NCBI GenBank assembly: GCA_002071415.1
Contig: MWFC01000018.1
Span: 1 to 39,537 of the forward strand
DNA: 39,537 nt
Direction of reading: 5' to 3'
Source of the DNA: Bacteroidetes bacterium ADurb.Bin012
GTDB lineage: Bacteria > Bacteroidota > Bacteroidia > Bacteroidales > TTA-H9
In this document: positions 32,355-39,537 of the stretch, piece by piece
How the letters are laid out: each line of letters starts with the position of its first letter
Position numbering within the stretch: position 1 is the stretch's first letter
Notes under the pieces: generated by a model
The model's database searches: none
What the model saw: only the letters and a program-made list of their open reading frames with translations
Told to the model about the DNA's origin: nothing
Position numbers and translations under genes: made by a program

Positions 32355-32371
32355 CAAAAGTAATATTTTTG
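32355..32371. promoter_or_regulatory. Back-to-back divergent -7 boxes
   Basis: Reverse-strand TACTTTTG (32355-32362) for the coiled-coil gene and forward TATTTTTG (32364-32371) for the oxidoreductase gene, both perfect TAnnTTTG, with one base between. Polymerase cannot hold both at once, so the two genes may be mutually exclusive or share a regulator. Confidence 0.5.
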
Positions 32372-32424
32372 TGGTGTATTTAAGGTAAAATTACATTTTA
32401 ATTTTATTCATTAAGGCTCAGTCT

Positions 32425-33885
32425 ATGAGAAATGTACTATTCATTCTTGCAGTGTCTCTATTTTCCGTGTTGAGCGAGGTGAATGCCCAAGGTTTTCAAC
32501 TCAAGGTTAAAATAAAGGGTGCCAATGATGATTTCCTCTATCTTGCTCATTATTTTGCCGATAAGCAATACATGGATGATACGCTTCGAAAAGGAAAGGG
32601 AGAGTGGTTTGTTCTGGAAGTCGATTCAATGCTTACGGGGGGGTTATATATTATAGCCGGAGAAAAAAAGAACCGATATTTTGAGTTCCTTATGAATAAT
32701 GAGCCTCGTATAAGTTTCGAAACTATTGCAGATGATCCTGTAAACAACATGCAAATAAAAGGATCATCAGAGAACCTTGCATTTTTTCGATACATTCATT
32801 ATTTAGGGAAGAAACAAAAAGAGATCGAACCTTATCAGAAGATTTTCAAGCGGACCGAAGGTTTGTATCCCGATTCTGCCAGTTTGGCCAAAGCTTGGAT
32901 GCAAAAGATCAATGATGAAGTGATGTCTTATATCAAGGAATTTATAGAATCACATGAAGGAATGTTTGCAGCTGATTTCGTGAAAGCTTCGCAGGAGCCA
33001 GAAATCCCTGATCCTCCTTTACTTCCTAACGGAAGGCCCGATTCTCTGTTTGCTTATAAATATTACAAGGCGCATTATTTCGATAACCTGCCTCTGAATG
33101 ATGCAAGATTACTGAGAACCCCCTTCTATCATCAAAGAGTGAATACGTATTTTACGAAGATGGTATTACAACACCCTGATAGCATCATTGCCGAGGCGAA
33201 GCGTTTAATCCCCATAGCCAGTCAATCAGCCGACACCTACCGTTATATGATATGGTTCTTGACCAATTTTACCGAACGCAGCGAAATTATGGGCATGGAT
33301 GCGGCTTTTGTGTATATGGTGGAAAATTATTATGCATCGGGTGAAATGGATTACTGGATCAATAATACTGTAAAAGAAAATTTAATAAAAAAAGCCAAAA
33401 AACTTAAGCCAATTTTAATTGGCCAGACTGCTCCTGAACTCATCATGCTCGATACCTTTATGCAACCCATTTCTCTTCATCAACTTAAAGCGAGGTATAC
33501 CATACTTTTATTCTGGGACCCCACTTGTGGCCATTGTAAAAAAGAAATTCCAATGTTAAAGGATTTCATGACAAGAAAGGGTAAACAATACGACATAGAA
33601 GTATTCGCCGTTTGCAGTGATACTAATATGCGCGAAATGAAAAATTATATCCGTCAGTACGATATGGATTGGATTAATGTAAATGGGCCAAGAGCCTATA
33701 CAGCCAACTATCATGATCTATACGATATTTACTCGACTCCTATAATATATCTGCTCGACGAGAAAAAAACCATTTTAGCAAAACGTCTAACTGTTGAACA
33801 AATCGAGTCATTCATAGAACATCACAGCCGTTCCGAGAGCGGTGGCGTGCTTCAAATGAAGCAGGAATACAGGAATAATAAATAA
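32425..33885 (+). CDS. DUF4369/TlpA-like thiol-disulfide oxidoreductase
   Basis: 486 residues, periplasmic. Signal peptide MRNVLFILAVSLFSVLSEVN with cleavage after NAQ; a beta-rich N-terminal DUF4369-like domain (~25-120, KGANDDFLYLAHYF...); a helical middle (~120-330, DUF5106-like in layout); and a C-terminal thioredoxin-like domain from ~333 (IGQTAPELIMLDTFMQPISL) with active site WDPTCGHCKKEIP (Cys368/Cys371), and FAVCSDTN, YSTPIIYLLD with cis-Pro. Proteins of this layout are frequent in Bacteroidota and reduce periplasmic cysteines; substrates are rarely known. The CGHC site is more oxidising in other families than CGPC. Divergent from the coiled-coil gene. Confidence 0.9.
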   Translation: MRNVLFILAVSLFSVLSEVNAQGFQLKVKIKGANDDFLYLAHYFADKQYMDDTLRKGKGEWFVLEVDSMLTGGLYIIAGEKKNRYFEFLMNNEPRISFETIADDPVNNMQIKGSSENLAFFRYIHYLGKKQKEIEPYQKIFKRTEGLYPDSASLAKAWMQKINDEVMSYIKEFIESHEGMFAADFVKASQEPEIPDPPLLPNGRPDSLFAYKYYKAHYFDNLPLNDARLLRTPFYHQRVNTYFTKMVLQHPDSIIAEAKRLIPIASQSADTYRYMIWFLTNFTERSEIMGMDAAFVYMVENYYASGEMDYWINNTVKENLIKKAKKLKPILIGQTAPELIMLDTFMQPISLHQLKARYTILLFWDPTCGHCKKEIPMLKDFMTRKGKQYDIEVFAVCSDTNMREMKNYIRQYDMDWINVNGPRAYTANYHDLYDIYSTPIIYLLDEKKTILAKRLTVEQIESFIEHHSRSESGGVLQMKQEYRNNK

Positions 33886-34023
33886 ACATGTAAACATAAA
33901 AACAGAAACTCGTGTTATAGGCCATACCTCCAGCATATCACCTGCCTTCAACTTTTAACTTTTTAACTCACCATTCACCATCCTGCAAACTGAAGCATAT
34001 TTTCTCATTCCACATGGAGACAG

Positions 34024-34031
34024 TATCTTTG
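34024..34031 (+). promoter_or_regulatory. -7 box of the GT2 cassette
   Basis: TATCTTTG, perfect TAnnTTTG, 19 bases before the ATG at 34051; a T-run about 20 nt upstream may be the -33 element. Confidence 0.5.
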
Positions 34032-34050
34032 CCAAAACGAATTCATTTGC

Positions 34051-34917
34051 ATGAGCAATACTCCTTTCATTTCGGTTATCATCCCGGCTTATAATGAGGA
34101 AGAAGGCCTCAGAAATACTCTCGACAAAATAAACTCACTTCATCTGTTCGATCGGTTTGAGTTCATTGTGGTGGATGATGGCTCTACTGATCAAACTACA
34201 TTTGTAGCTCAGCAGTATCCTGTACGTCTGCTCAAGCATGAAACCAACAAAGGTTATGGGGCAGCCTTGAAAACAGGAATCCGCAAAGCCAAAGGCGAAA
34301 AAGTAATCTTTATGGATAGCGATGGACAGCACGATCCTGCGTTCCTTCCCAAAATTGCCCAAATGTTGCAGGATTACGACATGGTTATAGGGGAACGAAC
34401 TTCTGATTCCTATCAGGTTAAAGCTCGTACATCTGGAAAAAAAATCATACGTATTGTAGGTGAATATTTAGTTGAGCAAAAATTACCCGATTTCAACTCC
34501 GGATTCCGTGGTTTCGATCGCCAGCTCATCCTGTCGTTACTACATATCATGCCCAATGGTTTTTCATTTTCTACCACTTCTACACTGGCTTTCCTCAAAG
34601 AGGGTTATTCTATTGGCACTTTCCCCATCCACGTAAAAGAACGTCAAGGCAGAAACAGTACTGTAAAATTTCTAAAAGACGGCCCCAAGACCTTTTTATT
34701 ACTTTTCCGCATGACCATGCTGTTTAATCCTTTAAAAATATTTTTCCCTATTAGTGTTATAGCTTTTATAGCAGGTCTTGGATGGGGTATCCATGGCTAT
34801 GTTGTTTTCAGCCGGTTTCCAAACACAGCCACTATTCTCATCCTTAGCAGCATGTTTCTGTTTCTGATTGGTTTACTGGCCGATCAAATCTCGGTAATGA
34901 ACCGAAGGAAATATTAA
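34051..34917 (+). CDS. GT2 glycosyltransferase, polyprenyl-phosphate-sugar type
   Basis: 288 residues. GT-A domain with SVIIPAYNEEEGL (residues 9-21), IVVDDGSTDQT, NKGYGAALKTGI, MDSDGQHDP (DxD metal site, ~89-97), and a FNSGFRGFDR stretch; then two C-terminal membrane helices (~228-248 and ~258-278). This is the dolichyl-phosphate mannose synthase/ArnC/GtrB-like layout: it transfers a sugar from an NDP-sugar to a polyprenyl phosphate at the inner membrane. Sugar not predictable. First gene of a four-gene unit; the next ATG follows its stop after 3 bases. Confidence 0.9.
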   Translation: MSNTPFISVIIPAYNEEEGLRNTLDKINSLHLFDRFEFIVVDDGSTDQTTFVAQQYPVRLLKHETNKGYGAALKTGIRKAKGEKVIFMDSDGQHDPAFLPKIAQMLQDYDMVIGERTSDSYQVKARTSGKKIIRIVGEYLVEQKLPDFNSGFRGFDRQLILSLLHIMPNGFSFSTTSTLAFLKEGYSIGTFPIHVKERQGRNSTVKFLKDGPKTFLLLFRMTMLFNPLKIFFPISVIAFIAGLGWGIHGYVVFSRFPNTATILILSSMFLFLIGLLADQISVMNRRKY

Positions 34918-34920
34918 ATC

Positions 34921-35652
34921 ATGAAGTATAAACTGCCAAAAAACAAGTGGACCGATAAACAGGTCGAAGAGCATTGGGATAAAGTGGCACATAAGTATGT
35001 AAAGGAAAACAACAAGGTAAAATATGCACACGACCAGAGGTTTCGAAAAATGCTCGAATTGTTCCCTCCCTTACCATCGGGGGCAAAAATCCTGAACATT
35101 ACCAGTCGAGACGCAGAAGCCAGCATTTTCTTGCAACGTACTTATCCGGGCATTCGGGTGATCAATGCAGAGATATCGCAAGGTTTGATGAATGAGGCTT
35201 TCAGACTGTGGCCAGATATCGAACAGATAAAAATTTCGACTTACAGCAGTTTACCCTTTGTCGATGAAGAATTCGACGCTATCGTAAGTCTCGAAACCCT
35301 TGAACACGTGGCTGAACCCGTAGCTTTTCTGAAAGAACTGCATAGAGTCATTCGTCCCTCAGGCATTCTTATTTTGAGCTGTCCGCCAGCTACAAGTGAA
35401 TTTCCTTATCGTATTTTTACCTTTCTTTTTGGCGGTCATGGCGAAGGTCCACATCGTTTTTTGCCATCCAAAAAAGTAAAAATGCTGTTGAAGGATACGG
35501 GTTGGCAAGTTCTCCATCACGAAGGCACTTTGCTCATTCCTGCAGGGCCAGTATTTCTGCAGAAACTCGGCGATTTTCTTATTCGAAAATTTCAACATTC
35601 AATTATTCGAGAGTTAGGAATCAGGCAATTTTATGTTGGGAAACGCATCTAA
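34921..35652 (+). CDS. Class I SAM-dependent methyltransferase (Methyltransf_11 type)
   Basis: 243 residues, cytosolic, no membrane helix. The core reads AKILNITSRDAEASIFLQRT, where motif I would normally be (I/V)LDxGxGxG; the glycines are missing. The acidic ribose-binding residue is found in VINAEIS, followed by LPFVDEEFDAIVSLETLEHV, VAFLKELHRVIRPSGILILS (motif III) and CPP. The rest of the fold looks sound, so a functional enzyme or a SAM-binding-impaired relative are both possible. Second gene of the cassette; the next frame overlaps its stop at one of two possible starts. Confidence 0.82.
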   Translation: MKYKLPKNKWTDKQVEEHWDKVAHKYVKENNKVKYAHDQRFRKMLELFPPLPSGAKILNITSRDAEASIFLQRTYPGIRVINAEISQGLMNEAFRLWPDIEQIKISTYSSLPFVDEEFDAIVSLETLEHVAEPVAFLKELHRVIRPSGILILSCPPATSEFPYRIFTFLFGGHGEGPHRFLPSKKVKMLLKDTGWQVLHHEGTLLIPAGPVFLQKLGDFLIRKFQHSIIRELGIRQFYVGKRI

Positions 35653-35668
35653 ACATCTGGAGTGCATC

Positions 35669-36955
35669 ATGCGCGCGAATTTGTGCAACCGCTGTGGAAC
35701 CTGTGTGGGACTTAGCAATGGAAAAATCCTTTTTCAGGATAGGGAAGGGAAATATCGGCCAAAAATTATTTCTCCTCTTACGCAAGAAGAAGCCGCAACC
35801 ATCTGGAGCGCTTGCTCGGGTCATGAATTCCATTTCCCTGAATTCAACCAATGGCTGTTCGCATCGGCTTCGCATTTCAACCGTTTGATGGGAAGTTACG
35901 AAAATTTATACATCGGCCATGCAAATGACCAAATAGTCAGATCGAATGCAGGTAGTGGAGGAATTTTAAGCGCCCTGTTGATATATTTGCTCGAAAAAGG
36001 AGAAATACAGGGAGCGGTTACTCTGAGAATGTCCAAGGAGAAACCATGGCTGACCGAACCATTTATTGCCACAACAAAAGAAGAAATTCTCGAATCGGCT
36101 CAAAGCAAGTATGTTATTAGTTCGGTAAATGAAATATTACCACAAATAGCCAAATTTGATGGCAAACTGGCTTATGTAGGTTTACCCGGCCAGGTTCAAG
36201 CTATAAGGAAACTGCAAAAAATGAAGCATCCTTCAGTTGACAAAATTCTTTACATATTTGGCCCATTTTACGGCAACACACTGCATGTTTCCTCCATCCG
36301 CAGCTTTCTTGCTGCACACAAGGAAAAAGATTTGACATCTATAGAAAAAATCTATTTCCGTTATGGTGAGTGGCCCGGCCGCATGCGCATAGAAATGAAA
36401 AACGGTCGCATAATGGAATTACCAAAGTTTCATGCCAACTATCTCATCCCTTTCCATATTCTTAAAAACAGTCTATTATGTACTGATCTTACCAATGAGT
36501 TTACCGATATTTCGGGAGGTGATGCGTGGGCACCTGTTTACGAAGAAAGAGGAAAAGGCTTTTCGTTGGTTATAGCTCGAAGCAAACAAGGACAAAATTT
36601 ACTCGAGGAGATGGCAAATCAACACATCATCACACTTTGGCCCATCGCCGAAGAAGAAGCCATCAAAATGCACTCTCATGGATATGATTTGAAAAAACGA
36701 GGAACCTTTATCCGCATGCAATTCAGAAGTGTATTGGGTTTAAAAAATCCCGACTATGGATATAAAATTTCCGGATTTAGCCTGGGTCGATATCTGATGG
36801 AAATTCTCATCGATTTTCTTTTCCTCCTTTTAGGGACAAAACCTGCACGTTATATTGCTGACCATATTCCTCAAAAAACGATGGGTTATATTTTCGAAAA
36901 TGCCAGAAAATACTGGAAAAGAGCAACTTATTCCACAAAAAGGGAAAAACTTTGA
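35669..36955 (+). CDS. FrhB/FdhB-like iron-sulfur protein (coenzyme F420 hydrogenase beta family)
   Basis: 428 residues from ATG 35669. N-terminal [4Fe-4S] cluster site CNRCGTC (Cys6, Cys9, Cys12) with a fourth Cys at ~49 (WSACSGH); then SNAGSGGILSALLIYLLEKGEIQGAVTLRM, SAQSKYVISSVNEIL, VGLPGQVQAIRKLQ, DLTNEFTDISGGDAWAP, all typical of the FrhB_FdhB_C family. Members reduce or oxidise flavin/F420 in methanogens, but in bacteria many act in surface-polysaccharide loci with unknown substrate; context here favours that. Start: GGAG lies 6 bases before 35669, while the alternative ATG at 35633 lacks a ribosome site and overlaps the preceding gene by 20 bases. Third gene of the cassette. Confidence 0.9.
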   Translation: MRANLCNRCGTCVGLSNGKILFQDREGKYRPKIISPLTQEEAATIWSACSGHEFHFPEFNQWLFASASHFNRLMGSYENLYIGHANDQIVRSNAGSGGILSALLIYLLEKGEIQGAVTLRMSKEKPWLTEPFIATTKEEILESAQSKYVISSVNEILPQIAKFDGKLAYVGLPGQVQAIRKLQKMKHPSVDKILYIFGPFYGNTLHVSSIRSFLAAHKEKDLTSIEKIYFRYGEWPGRMRIEMKNGRIMELPKFHANYLIPFHILKNSLLCTDLTNEFTDISGGDAWAPVYEERGKGFSLVIARSKQGQNLLEEMANQHIITLWPIAEEEAIKMHSHGYDLKKRGTFIRMQFRSVLGLKNPDYGYKISGFSLGRYLMEILIDFLFLLLGTKPARYIADHIPQKTMGYIFENARKYWKRATYSTKREKL

Positions 36956-36965
36956 AAACCGAACG

Positions 36966-37940
36966 ATGAAATCTTTTAAAAACATCCTCTCACAACTCTT
37001 GAAAGCCATTATAGCGGTTGGTTTAATCTGGTTGATTATTAAAAGGACGGGATTTACTTTTAATGAATTTGTTGACATTATGAGAGGCATTAACCTATGG
37101 TTGTATTTACTGGCTTTGCCGGGTGTACTCATCGTTTTATGGTTAAAAAGCCGGAGATGGCATTATTTAATGAAAACAGAAGGCATACATTACGATACCA
37201 CGAATACTTATAAATCTTATCTCACTTCTTATTCTATTGGTTTGCTTACACCTGGACGTTTTGGTGAAATCGTACGAGTTTATTACATACGTGACCTTTC
37301 CGAAGGCGGGCTGTTTAAGGCTTTCCAGACCGTAATTGCCGACAGATTCTTCGATTTGTACTTCGTACTGGGTGGAGGTTTGCTCTCGTACGCCTTGTTG
37401 CTCCAAACCGAAAATATTACCTTTCTATGGATTTCAGTGATGATTGTCATCTTTGGCTTACTGATTTTATGGGTTTTGCTCTATTGTTTCAGAAACAAGA
37501 ATCAAAAACATAATTTTATATCATTCTTGTACGGAAGCCTTTATCCTATCACAGGCATTCATTCCATGAAAAATTGGCTTCTTACTGTTTTTGCCTATAT
37601 GATATATTTTCTGCAATCGTATTTGATAGCCAAAGCCTTGAATTTTCACATTGGATTTTGGGAAATGGCCGGGGTCATCATCATCACGAGTGCTGTATTG
37701 CTAATACCAATTACATGGGCTGGGTTTGGGACCAGGGAATTATCGTTGGTAGTATTGTTGGCTCATTGGGGTATAAGTTCAGAATCGGCCATGGCGTTTT
37801 CGTTACTTCAATTTGTCGCTACCTTTTTCATTGGAGGAATCACGGGTTTAGTGATATGGTTTTCACACCCCATCCCCCGTGAAGCCTTGAAAAAAGATTA
37901 TGAAAGCATTAAACAGTTTTTAAAATTCCGGAAAAATTAA
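36966..37940 (+). CDS. LPG-synthase-type membrane protein (flippase-like, UPF0104)
   Basis: 324 residues from ATG 36966, with about eight membrane segments. SRRWHYLMKTEGI, TYKSYLTSYSIGLLTPGRFGEIVRVYYI and TVIADRFFDLYFV are the marks of the lysylphosphatidylglycerol synthase transmembrane family (flippase-like domain), often found next to lipid-linked sugar or hopanoid genes. Known members flip lipids or are membrane parts of aminoacyl-lipid synthases; this one lacks the C-terminal transferase domain. It starts 10 bases after the iron-sulfur gene and ends the cassette. The frame is open 37 codons further up inside that gene; the start is chosen by spacing and the helix that begins at once. A flipping role is inferred. 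Confidence 0.85.
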   Translation: MKSFKNILSQLLKAIIAVGLIWLIIKRTGFTFNEFVDIMRGINLWLYLLALPGVLIVLWLKSRRWHYLMKTEGIHYDTTNTYKSYLTSYSIGLLTPGRFGEIVRVYYIRDLSEGGLFKAFQTVIADRFFDLYFVLGGGLLSYALLLQTENITFLWISVMIVIFGLLILWVLLYCFRNKNQKHNFISFLYGSLYPITGIHSMKNWLLTVFAYMIYFLQSYLIAKALNFHIGFWEMAGVIIITSAVLLIPITWAGFGTRELSLVVLLAHWGISSESAMAFSLLQFVATFFIGGITGLVIWFSHPIPREALKKDYESIKQFLKFRKN

Positions 37941-38054
37941 GCTCTGGATTAAAATGAAAAAACTTTAATGAAATAGAAATTAGGGGGAATCTTGTTGTTT
38001 AAAGTTATAAAAATAAAAATCAAAATAAATATTATTGAGAGAAGGTATTAAGAA

Positions 38055-38840
38055 TTAGCCAAAATAATTAATTTCTCCTAAAAATGACTTTTTTACTTTT
38101 TCATTGTTTAGTAAATTCTTTGCTGTATCATTCATGATAATTCCGCCTACTTCGAAAATATAGCCTCTATCGGCGTATTCCAAAGCCATCCGAGCATTTT
38201 GTTCCACAACAAGAATAGTTGTTCCTTTTTTATTAATTTCTCTTATTTTCTCGAATACAATTTTTACATTATTGGGCGAAAGGCCAAGAGAAGGCTCGTC
38301 CAATAAAAAAAGTTTAGGATTGAGAATCAAAGCTCTAGCAATGGCAAGTAGTTGTTGCTCCCCACTGCTTAGTGCGCCTGCCTTTTGTTTTCTTCTTTCT
38401 TTTAATACAGGAAAAATTTCGAATATATTTTTAATACTATTCTTTAATTTATTCTTTCCATTTACTGAATTTGCAATATTTTTCTTTAAAATATAACCTC
38501 CCATCTCGAGATTTTTCATGACAGTCATTGATGAAAACACTTTCCTCCCTTCAGATACAAGGGATAATCCTTTTCTAACAAGTTGATAAGGTTGACTGCC
38601 ATTTATTTTTTTACCTTGAAATAAAATCTCACCAAAATGAGGTAAAACTAAGCCACAAATAACCTTTAAAGTTGTCGACTTACCCACACCATTTGGACCA
38701 ATCATTGCAATAATCTCTCCATCATTAACATTTAGAGAAATATTATTTAAAGCAAGCAGAGATCCATATTATACACTTACATTCTTTACTTGCAATATGA
38801 TTTTAGATTCTTGGTTTTGGATATTCAGATTTTCATTCAT
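38055..38840 (-). pseudogene. LivF-like ABC transporter ATPase broken by a nonsense codon
   Basis: The reverse-strand frame from ATG 38838-38840 to the stop at 38055 is 262 codons, correct for LivF (branched-chain amino-acid transporter ATPase), but codon 24 (38769-38771) is TAA. The surrounding text VKNVSV-stop-YGSLLALNNISL shows that VYYG was intended, so TAT became TAA. After it the frame is intact: IAMIGPNGVGKSTT (Walker A), QGLxLVSEGRKVF-type LivF block, ALSSGEQQLLAIARAL (signature), FLLDEPSLGLSPN (Walker B) and LVVEQNAR. An internal start at 38705 would drop residues before Walker A and probably misfold. No livG, H, M or J lies nearby. Confidence 0.8.
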
Positions 38841-38973
38841 TTCTAATGTTGGAATAATATAAATTAGCATTATTAACCGACAAAATTCAAAAAGTTCCTA
38901 AACATTTTTTTATATACCACTTATTCAGTTAGTTATACATTAGCTTTTCCTTCTTTAAAAAACCTACCCCTTA

Positions 38974-39537
38974 TCAAAATAAGGACAACTGTACGCTTGT
39001 CGGACTCTTATTCCGGCTTGAAATACGTTTAGCATATGCCCGCCCGCCCTCGGTTACAACCCACATCAAGTCCAAATGGCTGATTAGGTGTATCCGCACT
39101 AATGCAGCGATGGCAGAGAACGCTTTCTTGCTCTTAGATAAAACACTTATCACCTGGAGTAACAAATGTGCTATCAAAGTACACCAAATCTGAGTTTTTA
39201 TGCCATTTTCTGTCTCAGAATAGAAAAAATGTAGCTGAAAATTCTGTTTCAACTTTTTGAAAGTGGTCTCAATCGTCCATCTATATTTATAAATCAACGC
39301 GACCTCCTCTGCCGTAATGTCCCAAATATTGGTGAGGAATTTGTACTTTCGACCTTTTTCGTCTTTATAATAGACCAAACGCAAACAAAGTGTTTTTTGT
39401 TGTTTGTTTTCCTTGTAATCCAAATGTATGTGCTCCACCCTGTAAACACCAAATTCTTCTTTTGAAAACGCTTTTTCAAACAAAACTTCCTGTAACTGTA
39501 TCTTGGCATTGTCTTTCAAACGACATACAAAATTTAC
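38974..39537 (-). mobile_element. IS4-family transposase, 5' part beyond window
   Basis: Reverse-strand frame open from the window end (39537) to TGA at 38974-38976, about 187 codons, lacking the N-terminal half. The text reads VNFVCRLKDNAKIQL at the window end, then YYKDEKGRKYKFLTN, and the DDE-family C-terminal block IYKYRWTIETTFKKLKQNF, which fits the Y-x2-R-x3-E-x6-K signature of IS4 transposases; the Glu is the third catalytic residue. Ends SPTSVQLSLF. A CCTTAT/ATAAGG hairpin (38969-38984) lies over the stop codon. No terminal inverted repeat could be fixed because the other end is missing. Its insertion probably separated the livF relic from its former operon. Confidence 0.82.

Overview
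The window reads as a chromosomal segment of a Bacteroidota bacterium, probably a Bacteroidales-like lineage. Reasons: an AT-rich genome; many upstream regions carry the Bacteroidota -7 box TAnnTTTG instead of a sigma70 TATAAT; few Shine-Dalgarno sites; and the gene families are typical of the phylum (GH3-family protein, deoxynucleoside kinase, WbqC-like protein, DUF4153, DUF2807 head-GIN protein, DUF4369/TlpA-like oxidoreductase, ExbB-ExbD-TonB set, 7TM-HD phosphodiesterase). Most of the window is ordinary core genome with short decayed accessory patches between the genes. All calls come from reading the sequence; no database search was possible.

Layout. 1-3.1 kb: 5' part of nadB (minus, cut by the window edge) and a DUF4153 membrane protein. 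3.1-3.8 kb: a decayed transposon relic, repeated in divergent form at 30.3-30.6 kb. 3.8-9.8 kb (minus): pgk, a secreted S9A oligopeptidase, and a GH3 plus deoxynucleoside kinase pair. 9.8-12 kb: a rhodanese-like protein lacking its catalytic Cys, a gene-poor stretch with a 181-bp inverted-repeat element, and a stand-alone IS1595-type zinc-ribbon/HTH protein with a palindrome over its start codon. 12-14.4 kb (plus): three tandem thioredoxins predicted for three compartments, then a WbqC-like gene. 14.4-27.9 kb (minus): PgpH-like HD phosphodiesterase, typA/bipA, exbB-exbD-tonB, a 1519-residue secreted protein of unknown function directly upstream of plsY, and tpiA-prmA.

28-34 kb: a DUF2807 protein divergent from a phospholipid/isoprenylcysteine-type methyltransferase, the second relic copy, small decayed reading frames, then a membrane-anchored coiled-coil protein divergent from a DUF4369/TlpA-like oxidoreductase; their -7 boxes sit back to back, 1 bp apart. 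34-38 kb (plus): a tight four-gene cassette (GT2 polyprenyl-phosphate-type glycosyltransferase, SAM methyltransferase, FrhB/FdhB-like iron-sulfur protein, LPG-synthase-type membrane protein) that looks like a lipid-linked glycan or cell-surface modification pathway. 38-39.5 kb (minus): a livF-like ABC ATPase broken by one nonsense codon, beside an IS4-type transposase that runs off the window end.

The best leads for something undescribed are the four-gene cassette at 34.0-37.9 kb, the large secreted protein coupled to plsY, the IS1595-derived DNA-binding protein with its operator-like palindrome, the three-compartment thioredoxin array, and the active-site-less rhodanese. No CRISPR array, tRNA, rRNA or phage structural gene was seen.
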